Assembly (NCBI GenBank): GCA_025766275.1 | Contig: JAFKAC010000028.1 | Span: forward strand, 558,001-622,000 | Direction: 5' to 3' | Source of the DNA: Lactarius indigo | Lineage: Eukaryota > Basidiomycota > Agaricomycetes > Russulales > Russulaceae | DNA length: 64,000 bases | Part shown: in pieces, positions 36,212-47,250 of the stretch | Numbering within the stretch: position 1 is the first letter of the stretch | How the letters are laid out: each line of letters begins with the position of its first letter | The notes under the pieces: generated by a model | Seen by the model: the letters and a program-made list of their open reading frames with translations, nothing else | What the model was told of the DNA's origin: nothing | Databases searched by the model: none | Program-made: the position numbers and the translations under genes

Positions 36212-36516
36212 GTGGGAAGTAGGTGTGTGCACCCTTCATCGGGCCAAGGGGCTTCGCATTCTGCTGCAGGAGCAAGTGCAGGAGGGACGGGACTTTCTCG
36301 GCCCGGGAGTGGCACCGAAAGCGTGTGGTCGGGGGCTTCAGGTGTAAGCGAAGCACAGATGGTCAAGGACAGTGTCGTATGAGATGTTCGCCAACAGCGT
36401 CCAGAGAAAAAGGGCAGGACGTAATCAGACAACCAACTGATTGCTAAAGTCCTACTCTTACATCACCATCGCGGCGCTAATTCGAGATGGGGTGCAAACG
36501 TCAGGGTTGTATCGAG

Positions 36517-38128
36517 TTACGGTACCACGGTTGCGGGAGCTGGGATACTTTCGGACCACTCCTGTGGCCATACCCACCACCACCAGAAGGAGTCCCAGTA
36601 ATCTATCTCAGCACCAGACACCCCTACCATCCCAAATGGTGTTATCACACCATGCCAGTCCCACGTATAGTCCCCATCCACGTCGCCTTCGTAAACCATT
36701 CTTGCAATGACCACACCAGTTTGCACGTCAGATGAACCCTCGAGTGTGAAGTCTATACCATTACCATCAGTGCCATCACCACAGAAATACACCTTATTGG
36801 CCGGCGCATCCGCTGTAGGTGCCAGTGGCTCCAAGTACAACTCGAGGGACCTCGGTGGCTCACCCATCCCATCGTCAGTGCAATAACCCACCCATCTGTG
36901 GCTAGAAGCGGACGAAAGCGCTGCGAGGGGAGTCCCAGCCAACCCATCTCGCAGCCACGGCCACACGAAAGCGGGGGAATCAAGCTCGTATGGCTCATCA
37001 TATCGGGATGCAGGGTCCATTGGGGGTAGCGAGGGCGGCAATAGTGTGATTGATTTGCGCGTCGCGTCGAAATGCATCTTCAGGCGTATCATTAACTGGA
37101 TGAGGAAGCCCGCAGAGTAGCGCATGGAGGTATCGACAATGTCTGTGGGGACCCTTGCACTACCGGTGCTGGGGAATAGGCCCATGGCGCCGAATTGGAG
37201 GCTCGAAAATACGGCAGCTAAGAAATCAGGTGATCCATCCGCCGTCCAGGCGTCGCCAAAAATTGATTCAATCGTGTCCGTGTTGCCTACGGCCACCGAA
37301 GTCCAGAGCTGGTCAGCGGGTGTTCTACTAGTACACTGAGATGGCAGGCTAAACTCACATTGCATTACGAACGCTACCAAGCCGAAGCACGCGCGCTCCA
37401 ACCAACCCAAGTTTGAGAGCGATAATCGGTCATGAATCTCGGGACTTCGCTGGGGTATCGTACGGTAGTAAAATTCTGCCACCACCATCAAGTGGGCACG
37501 CAACGCGTCACAATACTTTGTGTCGGCGATACGCAGAACATTATTTGCACCTGGAGGTATGATATTAGGAAATGAGGTTTGGAAGAACACAGAACAATAG
37601 AGGAACGACGACTCAGAACAATTGGGGACTTACGGTGATGAACAATGAGCATCGGAAAGACCTTACTCAACCTTCGACACCAGTCCTTCGTCTTTCCAAA
37701 GTCTATACTAGAGTTAAATAAATAGTAAATACTCAGTTTCGTGAAACGATATGAAATGATATTGAATGGAAGCACCATGTATTGCGAACGTTGCGAACGT
37801 CAGGGCAAGGAGACTCGGAGGGTGCCTCCACTAGTGGAGGTGATAGGCCACCCGCAGAGGCTTCTTCGAAAAGTTGCAAAGTCTTGCTATGGATGTAATC
37901 AATGCGCATCCAGCGTTTCAAATCCGCCCGGCGGTGTGCTTTATCGTCTTCATCTTTCCATACGTCGATATCCCATTTTTGCGATAACAGACGTGCCTTG
38001 AAGAGAGCCGGAGTTGACAGGGCCGCATGTACAGCGCGGTTAGTAAGGCTCAAAGTTATGACGTGCTCTGTGAGAGGAAGATGGAGGGCGATCTCACAGA
38101 GAATTTCCGGTGGGAAGGGTAATAACAT
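36517..38128 (-). CDS. F-box protein
   Basis: Minus strand, three exons: 38128-37776, 37707-37634 and 37550-36517; 1461 bases, 486 residues, in phase. The N-terminal F-box (LPFPPEILCEIALHLPLTEH, LTNRAVHAALSTPALFKARL) would bind Skp1 in an SCF ubiquitin ligase. The remainder matches no domain I can name: a helical middle (CDALRAHLMVVAEFYYRTIP, WLERACFGLVAFVMQ) and a Trp- and Gly-rich end (KVYFCGDGTDGNG, FTLEGSSDVQTGVVIA, WHGVITPFGMVG, WWWWVWPQEWSE) that may form a beta-rich recognition module. Orphan F-box genes of this build are abundant in agaricomycetes. A gtgagt inside exon 3 was not spliced because removal to ctgaccag breaks the frame. Its duplicate at 33466-35058 is interrupted. Confidence 0.8.
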
Positions 38129-38545
38129 CCGAGTTTAGGTGGGGGAGCCGAAACCTGAAGGCCTGAACCTCAGCATGTACAGCGCTGAGCGTGAGACACG
38201 ATGATTTGAAATCACATCTCCTAGGCGCCTTGCCAGTGCAGCCAGTGCTTGCAAGAAGCAGCCTGGGGGGTGATTACAGTAATTTCGATTCGCTCATGTG
38301 ATCAAGTTCGTGCGGCAACTGCCTTGTCTCTAATGTTGGGCATTACAATCCTATTGCCAGTGAGGGTAGCGTGACCAACACCTCCAAACTTGCGTTGAAA
38401 GGATCATCTCAGGAAAATACAGGTTTTCAAGGCGGCGCGAGGAGGGCTTTCAAGTTAGGGTAATTATGAACATGCTAATGGAGGATTGTCCTTAGTGAGA
38501 AATGGAATTGTACATATCAAGGACGGTAAAGGACATATACTGTAT

Positions 38546-39536
38546 TTTACGACAGTTTTACGACTAGGAGGGGATCTGGGGCGCAGGGCCCGGGCATCTA
38601 AACGAACGACCCAGAAATGACAATCCGCTTGACAAGCCGAGATAATAAGTACGAGGACTTGCGCGGGTTTGTACAACGTCCATACGGACACGAATGAAAG
38701 AATAGATGAAAAATTGAGACGACAACGAACTCACTTCCACAGACACTTAGATGCTTCGCTACGATGCTCGTTCTATCTCTCACGTCTGTGAAAACGCCTA
38801 GACAAATTGCGTTTAGGAGGACACAAGATATAGCTAGGGATCATATGAGAAAACAGGTACTCCAGAAGAGAGAGACCTCGGCACACTTGAGTACCATCCG
38901 CCGGGATTCAAGTTGACACACTCCTTTCCAAAAATGAGAAGTGGGAGGTGTTTGGTACAGGAACTCAAAGGAGCAAATGTGCTCGGTGCTAGAGTTCCGT
39001 GAACGAGTGCGCGATTCGAGTATGGTGCTTCGGATCGTTGCCGGATGGGGCATCTTTGATGGCGATGCCTCAACGTCTACACCGATGTTTGTCTCGTACC
39101 CGCTAGTTGCTGGATAAAAAGTGTGAAGAGACCAAGAGGGCGAGATGAGGTCGTCAGTGCGGACGCGACAGGCAAAGGAACGCGAAGTCTAACACTGGCA
39201 AAGGGTCTGTGCCATGTCGCGGAGTGACCAGGTAAGCTGGATCCGGAGGCGCACAAACCGGAACGAAAGGTCGTGGTGTCGAGGGGTGAAGTGGTAAGTG
39301 GATGTTCAGTCAAGAAGTGAAAGCGATATCATGAGTGAGTAGGTTACATAGACATAAACATAAGCGGCATATGTAACATGGGTGGGTTTGGCATAGAGTG
39401 AAGGGCTCAGAAAAGTGGAGAACATAGAAAAGTGGAGTAGGCGGAGGATGGACGAAGGGTAACAACAACCAAAACATTAACAATCGCCGGTTGGAAGGGT
39501 CCCGGGCCACCCGAAGGCTACTTCTATTCAACGTAT
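38546..39536. other. Intergenic region
   Basis: About 1 kb between the duplicated unit and the four-exon hypothetical gene. Open frames are short and overlapping on the minus strand. No gene or repeat is recognised. Confidence 0.45.
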
Positions 39537-40357
39537 TCAATGCGGGGTAACCACCACAATCTCCGGGTAAATTCGCGTGCCGTCGTAGGAGTACAGTTGG
39601 GTGAGACGCAATTGGCCAAAGCAGATCCCTCTGGCGTCGTCACGAGGTCGGATCTGCCACTTTGGATTGGAAGCTTGTATTTTCGGCCCGACTCGCTACG
39701 TGTCCGCATCGGCGGGTAAGTCATAACATGCGTCGGAAGACAAGAAGGGGGATTCGCATACCTCGAAGAGGCCGCGGTACAGCTCGGCGATGACACAGGC
39801 GACTTCACCAAGTGGCGCAGACGCAATATCGACGCTGTCGAACCACTCCTCGTAATCAACACCGCCTATCTGCGGCCACTGAAATGCAACACGACAACAA
39901 GACAACGCGCTGTCAGCACAATGCCAGTGTGAAAAATGAGTGAACGCACGTAGATGTTGAGCTTCACGATGCGGTCAGAGTAGATGGGCACTTGCGCACC
40001 AACGACACCGATGCCGTGAAGAGCCTCGAGTAGCGGAATTCCGGGCATGGTGCCATAGTCGGGATTCAGGCGGAGCTCCCAAATTGGCTGGGCCAGACCA
40101 CGACCATGATCGCGGGAGATGCGTTTCGGCGGCGGGAGGGTCTCCCACGTCCCGACGCTTTGGTGCCAATCCGCGGCGCGTCCGGGCGGGATCGCCAGGA
40201 CGGGACGCTGGGTAAGAGGGGGAAGGGCTTAAGATTAACGAGGAATTGTGATTGAAAGAATGGAATTTACTGGATTGGGAGCGGGGGGCGCGCGCAACGA
40301 AACGCGGCGGGGGTGGATGTAATCAGATTTTTCGAGTGTATGAGAGATGGTAGACAT
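39537..40357 (-). CDS. Conserved-looking basidiomycete hypothetical protein
   Basis: Minus strand, four exons: 40357-40271, 40207-39950, 39878-39762 and 39695-39537. All are in phase 0 and total 621 bases (206 residues). The model was rebuilt from open segments joined by good donors (gtaaat, gtgcgt, gtatgc) and acceptors (cccag, ttcag, cgtag). The product is soluble, with DWHQSVGTWETLPPPKRISR, PIWELRLNPDYGTMPGIPLL, YSDRIVKLNIYWPQ, a helical segment SAPLGEVACVIAELYRGLFE, and a C-terminal LRLTQLYSYDGTRIYPEIVV. The WELRLNP and late RLTQLYS features faintly recall DUF6699-type fungal proteins, but I do not assign it. The third intron (39696-39761) removes a segment with an in-frame stop. Function unknown. 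Confidence 0.65.
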
Positions 40358-41206
40358 ATATTGTAGGGGCTCTTATCTGTAATCAGAGGGAATGAAGCAG
40401 GAGCGCGGCGGGTTTGAGCGAACGAAAAAATCCATACTTATAGCTATGCCTCTGACTTAAGCCGAAACGATCCACAATCTCACTGTCTCCAGACACGGAC
40501 ACAATGCGCTAGGCGATCTGCCACAAGACAGAAACAGCAACGACCTGGGGGCACATGACACTCGTCCATGACTTTCGGCACTAAGTTGGTCAAAGTATGT
40601 TGGTGCATGACTGCGACGGCGCTACGAGTGGTAGTAGGAAGAGTTCTGTACGACTCGGACGCGGGAGCTCCTCACAGTGAGGGTGGCTTTGGTCTTGGAG
40701 AACGTTCACGTGACTCAGAAGCGGCTTGGGCCCCGGTCCGGGGTACATCGCCATCGTCGTCGACTGAACCAAGGACTAAACACTGACGTTGCGGCCTTCG
40801 AAGATCTCACCAAAATGGCGGGTTTCTGTCTGTACAGGACTCGGTGGCGGTAATAATAGCATTGGCCTGGATGTAGTGTGTGAAATGGGTCTAATGGGAA
40901 CAATCATCCTTGCAACCATCGCAACGTTTGGATGAAGGCACGATTTGTATGCTCTGGCCTTGAATGAGATGGTGTGCAGAGAGACTAATTCGGGTTGAAT
41001 TTCTGTTGGCAGGGACCAGACAGCCTCGAGCCCAAGCGGCTGCACTATCAGTGAACCACAATGCGGGATTCCGGTGTCCTGCCTCCCGGGCGCTTGTTGA
41101 AACTAGGCGCCCTAAGCTGACAACGTGATGTGAGGAAGTGCCAAGCACGCACCCACAAATCGGTCTCATCATCAGTGACCAATTCGTGACCATCATCTGT
41201 AGCGAA
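40358..41206. promoter_or_regulatory. Divergent upstream region, hypothetical gene / NLR C
   Basis: Lies between two divergent starts and must hold both promoters. The right-hand part (about 41060-41206) matches the upstream region of NLR B on the other strand, including ccggtgtcc, gcgcttgtt and ctgacaacgtgatgtgagg. The conserved proximal element is at 41151-41181. No separate gene is seen. Confidence 0.5.
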
Positions 41207-44200
41207 ATGTCGTCGACCTTGCCATCCATATCCCCTTCTAATTTTCGGCTCATCGTTGATGCATTCGATCACTACGCCAAGCAGGTGGGCATGGACCTCA
41301 CAAAGAACCCGCTCGCCAACGCACTTCGACACTGCGACTCTCCCAACGCCGTCCTCGAACTCCTTCAAGACAAGGCCCATGCATTTAATGACTATCGAAA
41401 TGGAGATCGCACAGTCATAGACTGGCTTAAACCGGTGGTGCAGGTTGTCCACGGATTTTCCGGTGTTCTTGGAGAGGCTATTAGTCTGGTGAGCCGACAG
41501 GTTGGTTCTTACCGTTAGCCTGTTCACACTTCTGCCATCAGGTACCGTTCCCACCCGCGAGTGCAGTCCTTGTCAGCGTCGAAGTTCTTCTCACGGTACG
41601 TGACCTGTTATATTCTCCACTTTCATCTTCCTGATAACTGGTCACATCAGGCGGCCAGTGATGTCAGCTCGAGCTATGACTCACTCGTAGAATTGTTTGA
41701 ATGCCTCGCAAATTTCCTCAAACGCCTTCAAATATACATTTCGATCCCGTTCACTCCTTCGATGACAGACATCATTGTAAAAATATTGGTTGAGCTACTC
41801 TCGGTGCTTGCACTCGCCACTAAACAGGTTCAGCAAGGTAGATTTAGTAAGTGGGTCGTTGGGTCTAAAATCCGGTAGCTCAATGTGATACAGAGAAGTT
41901 TGGGAAGAAGTTACTAGGCGAGAGTGAAATCGAGGCAGTGCTGCAGAAGCTGGACCGTCTGACGCATGAAGAAGCCCGGGTTATGGCAGCGCAGACTCTA
42001 GAAGTGGTGCATTGTCTCGTGAATAATGTGAAGGTGGTCATGGACGGTGCGTAAATGGTGCTCGGACGAGTATCGGTATCCGGGCCGCTGAGCTGGTATT
42101 TGGATAGACGGTAAGGCGTCACTGGACGGGGTCAGGAACATTCTTGGTATGTCATGGGTCGTCCTATGTGGCCGCCGGCTGACGACTTGTACCAGTCACG
42201 ATGCAAGGAATAGCGAGCGAGATAAATAAGATGAAACGTCCGTCACCGCAATGGTCTGCCTCTCTTCACCACCCAGGCTGAATATTTCCTAGGTAACCAG
42301 CTACAAAAGGATGCCCGAAATTGGATCTCTCCCCCAGATCCGTCAAAGAACTACAATATAGCCTGTGAGGCTTACCAAGATGGAACCGCCATATGGTTCC
42401 TACAAGGCGGCATATTCTCCGACTGGAACGCCAAGGGTACGCTGCTGTGGATTCATGGCAAACGTGCGTGTCCCTCTGTGTCTCCCATGTTATGCGCCCT
42501 GATGAGTTCCTTGATTCAAAGCGGGATCGGGAAAAAGTATTCTCCTGTATGTGGTTTCTCGTCATCGTCGCTTGGAGTCACTCAGACTCTCCACTAGCTC
42601 CACGATCATTCGGGACATCGAGGGCCTATGCGCAGCTGGATTGGCATTGATGGCGTACTTTTACTTCGATTTTAGGGACACCGACAAGCAACACCGCCGT
42701 GGATTACTGTCTTCTCTCCTTTGTCAGCTCTGCGCCGAGTCAGATCCTTTCCACGAAATTCTGTCGCGCCTGTATTCATCTCACGGCGCGGGGACACGAG
42801 AGCCTAGCGATAGTGCGCTTGCGCGATGTCTAATGGATATGCTGCAACTGGAAGGACAGCCAACAATTTATATCATCGTGGACGCTCTGGACGAATGCCC
42901 TAACACGTCTGGGATGCCGACGCCACGTGAGAAGGTGCTGGAGTTTTTGGAAGATCTCATCGATTGTCAGCTCCCAAATGTACATCTATGTATTTCCAGC
43001 CGTCCGGAGTTCGACATCCGAAGTGTTCTTGAGCCATTGGCGCAGTTCCGAGTGTCGCTTCACGATGAAAGCGGGCAGAAGAAAGACATCCTGGATTATG
43101 TCAGCACAGTCGTCCATTCGGATCGGAGGATGCGAAAGTGGAGAGCACAGGAAAAGCAGCTGGTAATTGATGCTCTCTCTGAGAGAGCGGACGGAATGTA
43201 AGCAATCCCTATATTTTTTTGGTTTATTTTCTTACATAATCGGACAGGTTCCGGTGGGTCTTTTGCCAGCTGGAAACCCTGCGCCATAGTTTTCCTGGCG
43301 CAATTCGACATACACTGGACGAGTTGCCTGAAACTTTGGACGAAACATACGAGCAGATCCTGCTCGGCATTGAGAAGGCGAAGCGAAACTCTGCATACCG
43401 CCTGTTCCAATGTCTGGCGGTGGCTATCCGTCCCCTTCGCGTTGACGAACTCGCCGAGGTTCTTACCCTTCGAATTGACCCCGGACACCCTGCCGAATAT
43501 CGTCCAGATTGGCGCCCAGAAGATTCACACGAAGCCGTGTTATCAGCATGTTCCAGCCTAGTCACCGTTGTCGACGTCAATGGTTCACCAGTCGTGCAAT
43601 TCTCACATTTTTCCGTGAAGGAGTTCCTGACCTCGGACCGGCTCGCGACAGCCAGACCAGAGCTTTCCCGTTATCATATCATTCCCCATCTCGCGCATAC
43701 ACTCCTCGCCCAAGCCAGCCTCGGCGTCTTACTACAGCTAGATGATAGCGCCGACAAGGACAGCATCAAGAATCTTCCACTCGCTGTCTATGCTGCCAGA
43801 CATTGGGTTGACCATTGCCAGTTCGGAGATGTATCGTCCAGCGTCCTGGATGAGATGGTGCACCTTTTCGACCGGGACAAGCCGCACTTCGCTACGTGGG
43901 TCTGGCTGTATGACATTGTCCATCCTTGGAAGGGACACGCATTCACGGCACGTCCGACGCAGCCAGAGACGAGTCCGCTGTATTATGCAGTACTCTGTGG
44001 GTTTCGCAGCCTCGTAGAGCGCCTACTCGGTATTCATCCGGAGGATGCCAATTCCAGTGGTGGCTTCTACGGGACCCCCTTGCATACAGCACTCTCCCGT
44101 GGGCACATGGATATCGCCCTTTTACTCCTACAGCATGGTGCGGACGTTAATGTCCTAGACGAGACGGACGAGGAGTGTCCGTTGCACGAAGCAGCACGGA

Positions 44201-45882
44201 GTGGGCGCGTTGACATTGTGCAGTTGCTACTCGAACACCACGCGGATGTCAACCTGCTTAATGGAGATGGTCGGACCCCCCTGTGGGTGGCATCGTGGCA
44301 GGGAGAAGTCGAAGTTGCACGACTATTATTGCAGAACGGCGCAAATGTCGAGCCTCGTAATGTCGAGGGCCGGGCCGCGATCAATGTCGCGTGTGAAAAC
44401 GGGCATCTAGAAATTGTACGATTACTGCTCGATAGTGGCGCGCAAGTAGACGCGCGAGACAATGACGCCTGGACGCCTCTAGACGCGGCATCCCGGAACG
44501 GATACCCGGATGTCGCGGAATTACTCCTCGACCACGGTGCGGACGTGAATTCGCAAGATAACGAAGGCTGGACCCCATTGCACGGAGCGTCAAATTCCGG
44601 CTATTCCGAAGTCGTGAAGCTGCTCCTCGACCACGGGGCAGATGTCAACATCCGTGATTTAGAAGGCGAGACCCCAGTCCACAGGACGTTGGAGGACGAC
44701 CAACTCGAAGTCGTCCGTTTATTTCTCGCGCATGGGACTGAACCAGATATTCTGAATGGGAGGTTCATGACACCCTTGTCCGTGGCGTCAGCCGATGGCG
44801 AAGTGAAGACTTCACGCTTTCTAATCGAACAAGGCGCGAACGTACATTCAAGCGACCACGAGGGATGGACTCCCTTACATTTCACATCACAAAACGGACA
44901 TCTCGATGCTGTTCGGCTGTTACTTGACCACGGGGCAGATGCTAATTCGCAGGAAGTTGATTTTTGGACTCCGCTACACCTTGCGTCGACGAATGGGCAT
45001 GTCGAGGTTGCGGAGTTGCTAGTCGAACGCGGTGCAGACGTTGACAAGAAGAACAAGGATCAAGAAACGCCACTGGACCGCGCCTCGGATAAAGGGATGC
45101 TCGAGATTGTACGCTTCCTTATCAAGTGCGGCTCAGATGTGAACTCCCGAGATAGCAAGGAGTGGACACCATTACACACAGCGGCACGTGAGGGGCATCT
45201 GGAGGTGGTGAAGCTGTTACTGGAGTCTGGGGCGGAAATCGATGTGCGGAACAACGATGACAAATCTCCGTTTGATCTGGCATTGGCCGACGAGAAGCAC
45301 GAAGTGGCGGTCTTTCTGGCCGAGCGCATGGGGTTAGCTCTACCAGAAACAGCATCTCAGGGCACGCTTACGGACGACGACGAGCCTTCCGATGACGCGG
45401 AAGAGCTGACGCTGCACACTGCATCAGACAACGGCCGCCTTGATGTCGTGCGAATGCTACTTGATCGCGGGGAAGATGTCGATACCCGGAACGAGGACTA
45501 CGAGACACCATTGGACGTAGCATCGACTGCAGGACATTTGGAGGTTGTACGCCTACTGATTGATCGTGGCGCAGACGTAAATTGTCGCGACCGGCGCGGC
45601 TGGACTCCATTACACGAGGCATCTTATGAAGAACACCTCGACGTCGCGCGGTTACTGATTGAACGCGGCGCCGATATTGACGCCCCGCACCTGTATCGCT
45701 GGACTCCGCTGCACATCGCAGCCTCACATGGGTACACCGAGATTGTGCAGCTACTGCTTGACCGAGGCGCTAACATAGGTGTGGTCAATGACGATGGCAG
45801 GACACCAGCCCGGGAAGCAATGGCGAACGGGTATCGTAGGGTTATGAAATTAATTTCCAATCACGGCGTGCGTAGTGTATAA
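41207..45882 (+). CDS. NLR C: Goodbye-NACHT-ankyrin receptor
   Basis: Ten exons: 41207-41488, 41542-41595, 41651-41846, 41894-42046, 42108-42146, 42196-42237, 42293-42463, 42522-42546, 42598-43197 and 43248-45882; 4197 bases, 1398 residues. Start at 41207 (MSSTLPSISPSNF) rather than an in-frame ATG at 41138, because B and D begin at the equivalent place. The Goodbye-type domain ends PFPPASAVLVSVEVLLT. The P-loop GSGKSIL (about residue 314) is on the 25-base exon; Walker B is IYIIVDALDECPN. About 19 ankyrin units follow, split 14+5 by an acidic linker (ETASQGTLTDDDEPSDDAEE). Introns at 42547-42597 and 43198-43247 are identical to those of D. No lesion is seen. Confidence 0.9.
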
Positions 45883-46821
45883 TGTTTTGGTGGACGCGAT
45901 GTTATTACTCAATGTGTATTATAACTGTGTTTACTCGACTCTAGATTCGGGCCCTATAGTTCTGATTACGTTTTTAGTTTTTATATCCCTTGTGTTGTCA
46001 CCGATTCAAGTTAATCGATGAACGATGAACGTCGATGAACGCTGATACAGTATATGGTGTTGTCAACTTGAATGTCATGTAACTACGGTAGCACAAAGAT
46101 GATATTGCGTCGATCGAGAACCCGAGGAACATACATCAGCAAGCTTTTAATTTGTATAGCCATCCTAATCATGTTAGGCCAAGCTCCGGGTTATTTTAGG
46201 CGCCTTCGTGCGACGTGGCGCCAAAGATATGCGTACAACTCATGTCGGTGCCGCTGCCGCAACCGGCCGTGTCCATATCGAGGGGAAGGATCTCCACGGC
46301 GGAGGCCCGCGGCCCGAGCGCAATCAACGAGTCCGACATTTCTTCAGCGACTCAGAGTCTCGGACGGGAGACATACACGAAACCAGAACCAAAATTAGTG
46401 CTCAATACAATCAAGTGAGCATTGCGTGCGCATATCTGCGTCCGGGTCGACAGCCTGGCCCTCGACATCCTCACATTCGCCCTCTTTTTCTACCATCTTC
46501 TCCCCTAAAATCACGTTGACGTTGACGTTGTTCCCCCAAATTCCTCTGCGACGAGCGCGTGATTCAATATCGTACCCTCATCCACTGCTTCTCCAAGTTG
46601 TGGCCGTGCGGTTGTCGTAGAAGCGACAGTGCGCAGAGATTTGGTGTGCCGGATGTTGTCGCAGCTCTCTGCAGACACGTGTACATGATCTTTCCAAAGC
46701 TCTTCGCAAGCGGATCTGCGCTGTTGTTGGCTGAAGTTGTGTCGTGTGTCTAGGTGATGATTTGGGGATGCCAACGGCTTTCGTGCGGCAGCCGAGATTG
46801 AACCTGGCGGGAGATGGAGAG
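45883..46821. other. 3' flank of NLR C, homologous to the flank of NLR D
   Basis: Several stretches match the D flank at 59252-59720: tcaatgtgtattata...gtgtttactcg, actacggtagcacaaagat, and a minus-strand acidic reading (KEGECEDVEG here, REGDCEDAEGE in D). So the C/D duplication extends at least 600 bases past the stop codon. A minus-strand open frame at 46511-46774 may be a gene remnant, but no exon model holds together. The retrotransposon begins at 46822. Confidence 0.5.
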
Positions 46822-47115
46822 TGTGATGTCGCCCACTTCCGTGTGATTTCTGACTAAGCGATGTGTAACGGCAGGGAACGATGGGCGAGAGAATTCTGTG
46901 ATTCCAGTCGCCAACTCGCTGTTTAAATACATTTTGACTACACGCTTGCGCGTCGCGCTGACGCGGCCTACTCCTATCTTACAGGAATACATCTGAGACA
47001 AACCGTAGAGAACGATCTCGGAATACCTTCAATATACAGGCTTGCGCGTTGCTTTCGTAATTCGGAAAGGTCACAAGACCACGATGAGTCACGCTGACTC
47101 ATTCGGTTCACAACA
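46822..47115 (-). repeat. 3' LTR (left copy)
   Basis: 294 bases; on the element's strand it begins TGTTGTG and ends CATCACA, giving TG...CA termini. The preceding element-strand sequence (gatggggtaa) is only weakly purine-rich, so the polypurine tract is not strong. Confidence 0.92.
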
Positions 47116-47250
47116 TTACCCCATCGGTAGTTTCTTGTGACTCCGGTCACAACCGAAATGAGAAATAGAGTCGCCACAATTCTGAGACAGTCGCATGACC
47201 AATCAGAGGCTATTTTTGGTTTTTGGACGGGAGCGGAACGATGAAGTGTT

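Larger units (their letters stand above)
35525..38545. repeat. Tandem duplication, copy 2 (about 3.02 kb)
   Basis: Second unit of the direct repeat, abutting copy 1. It carries the intact F-box gene and another decayed copy of the small unknown gene. Its end is defined by the shared catatcaaggacg...aaaggacat sequence (38515-38535), matched just before copy 1 ends. Many substitutions and small indels separate the units, so the duplication is not recent. Confidence 0.75.

Noticed and set aside
37330..37380. Additional intron in the intact F-box gene from the gtgagt inside exon 3
   Set aside because: Splicing to the only good acceptor breaks the reading frame, while the unspliced frame is open to the end.
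27477..45882. Large inverted repeat formed by NLR B and NLR C
   Set aside because: The genes are inverted paralogues, but coding divergence and different intervening DNA make a true palindrome unlikely; it is described as head-to-head paralogy.
46511..46774. Minus-strand frame next to the retrotransposon as a gene split by the insertion
   Set aside because: Joining it across the empty site gives no consistent frame or splice model; left as an unassigned flank.
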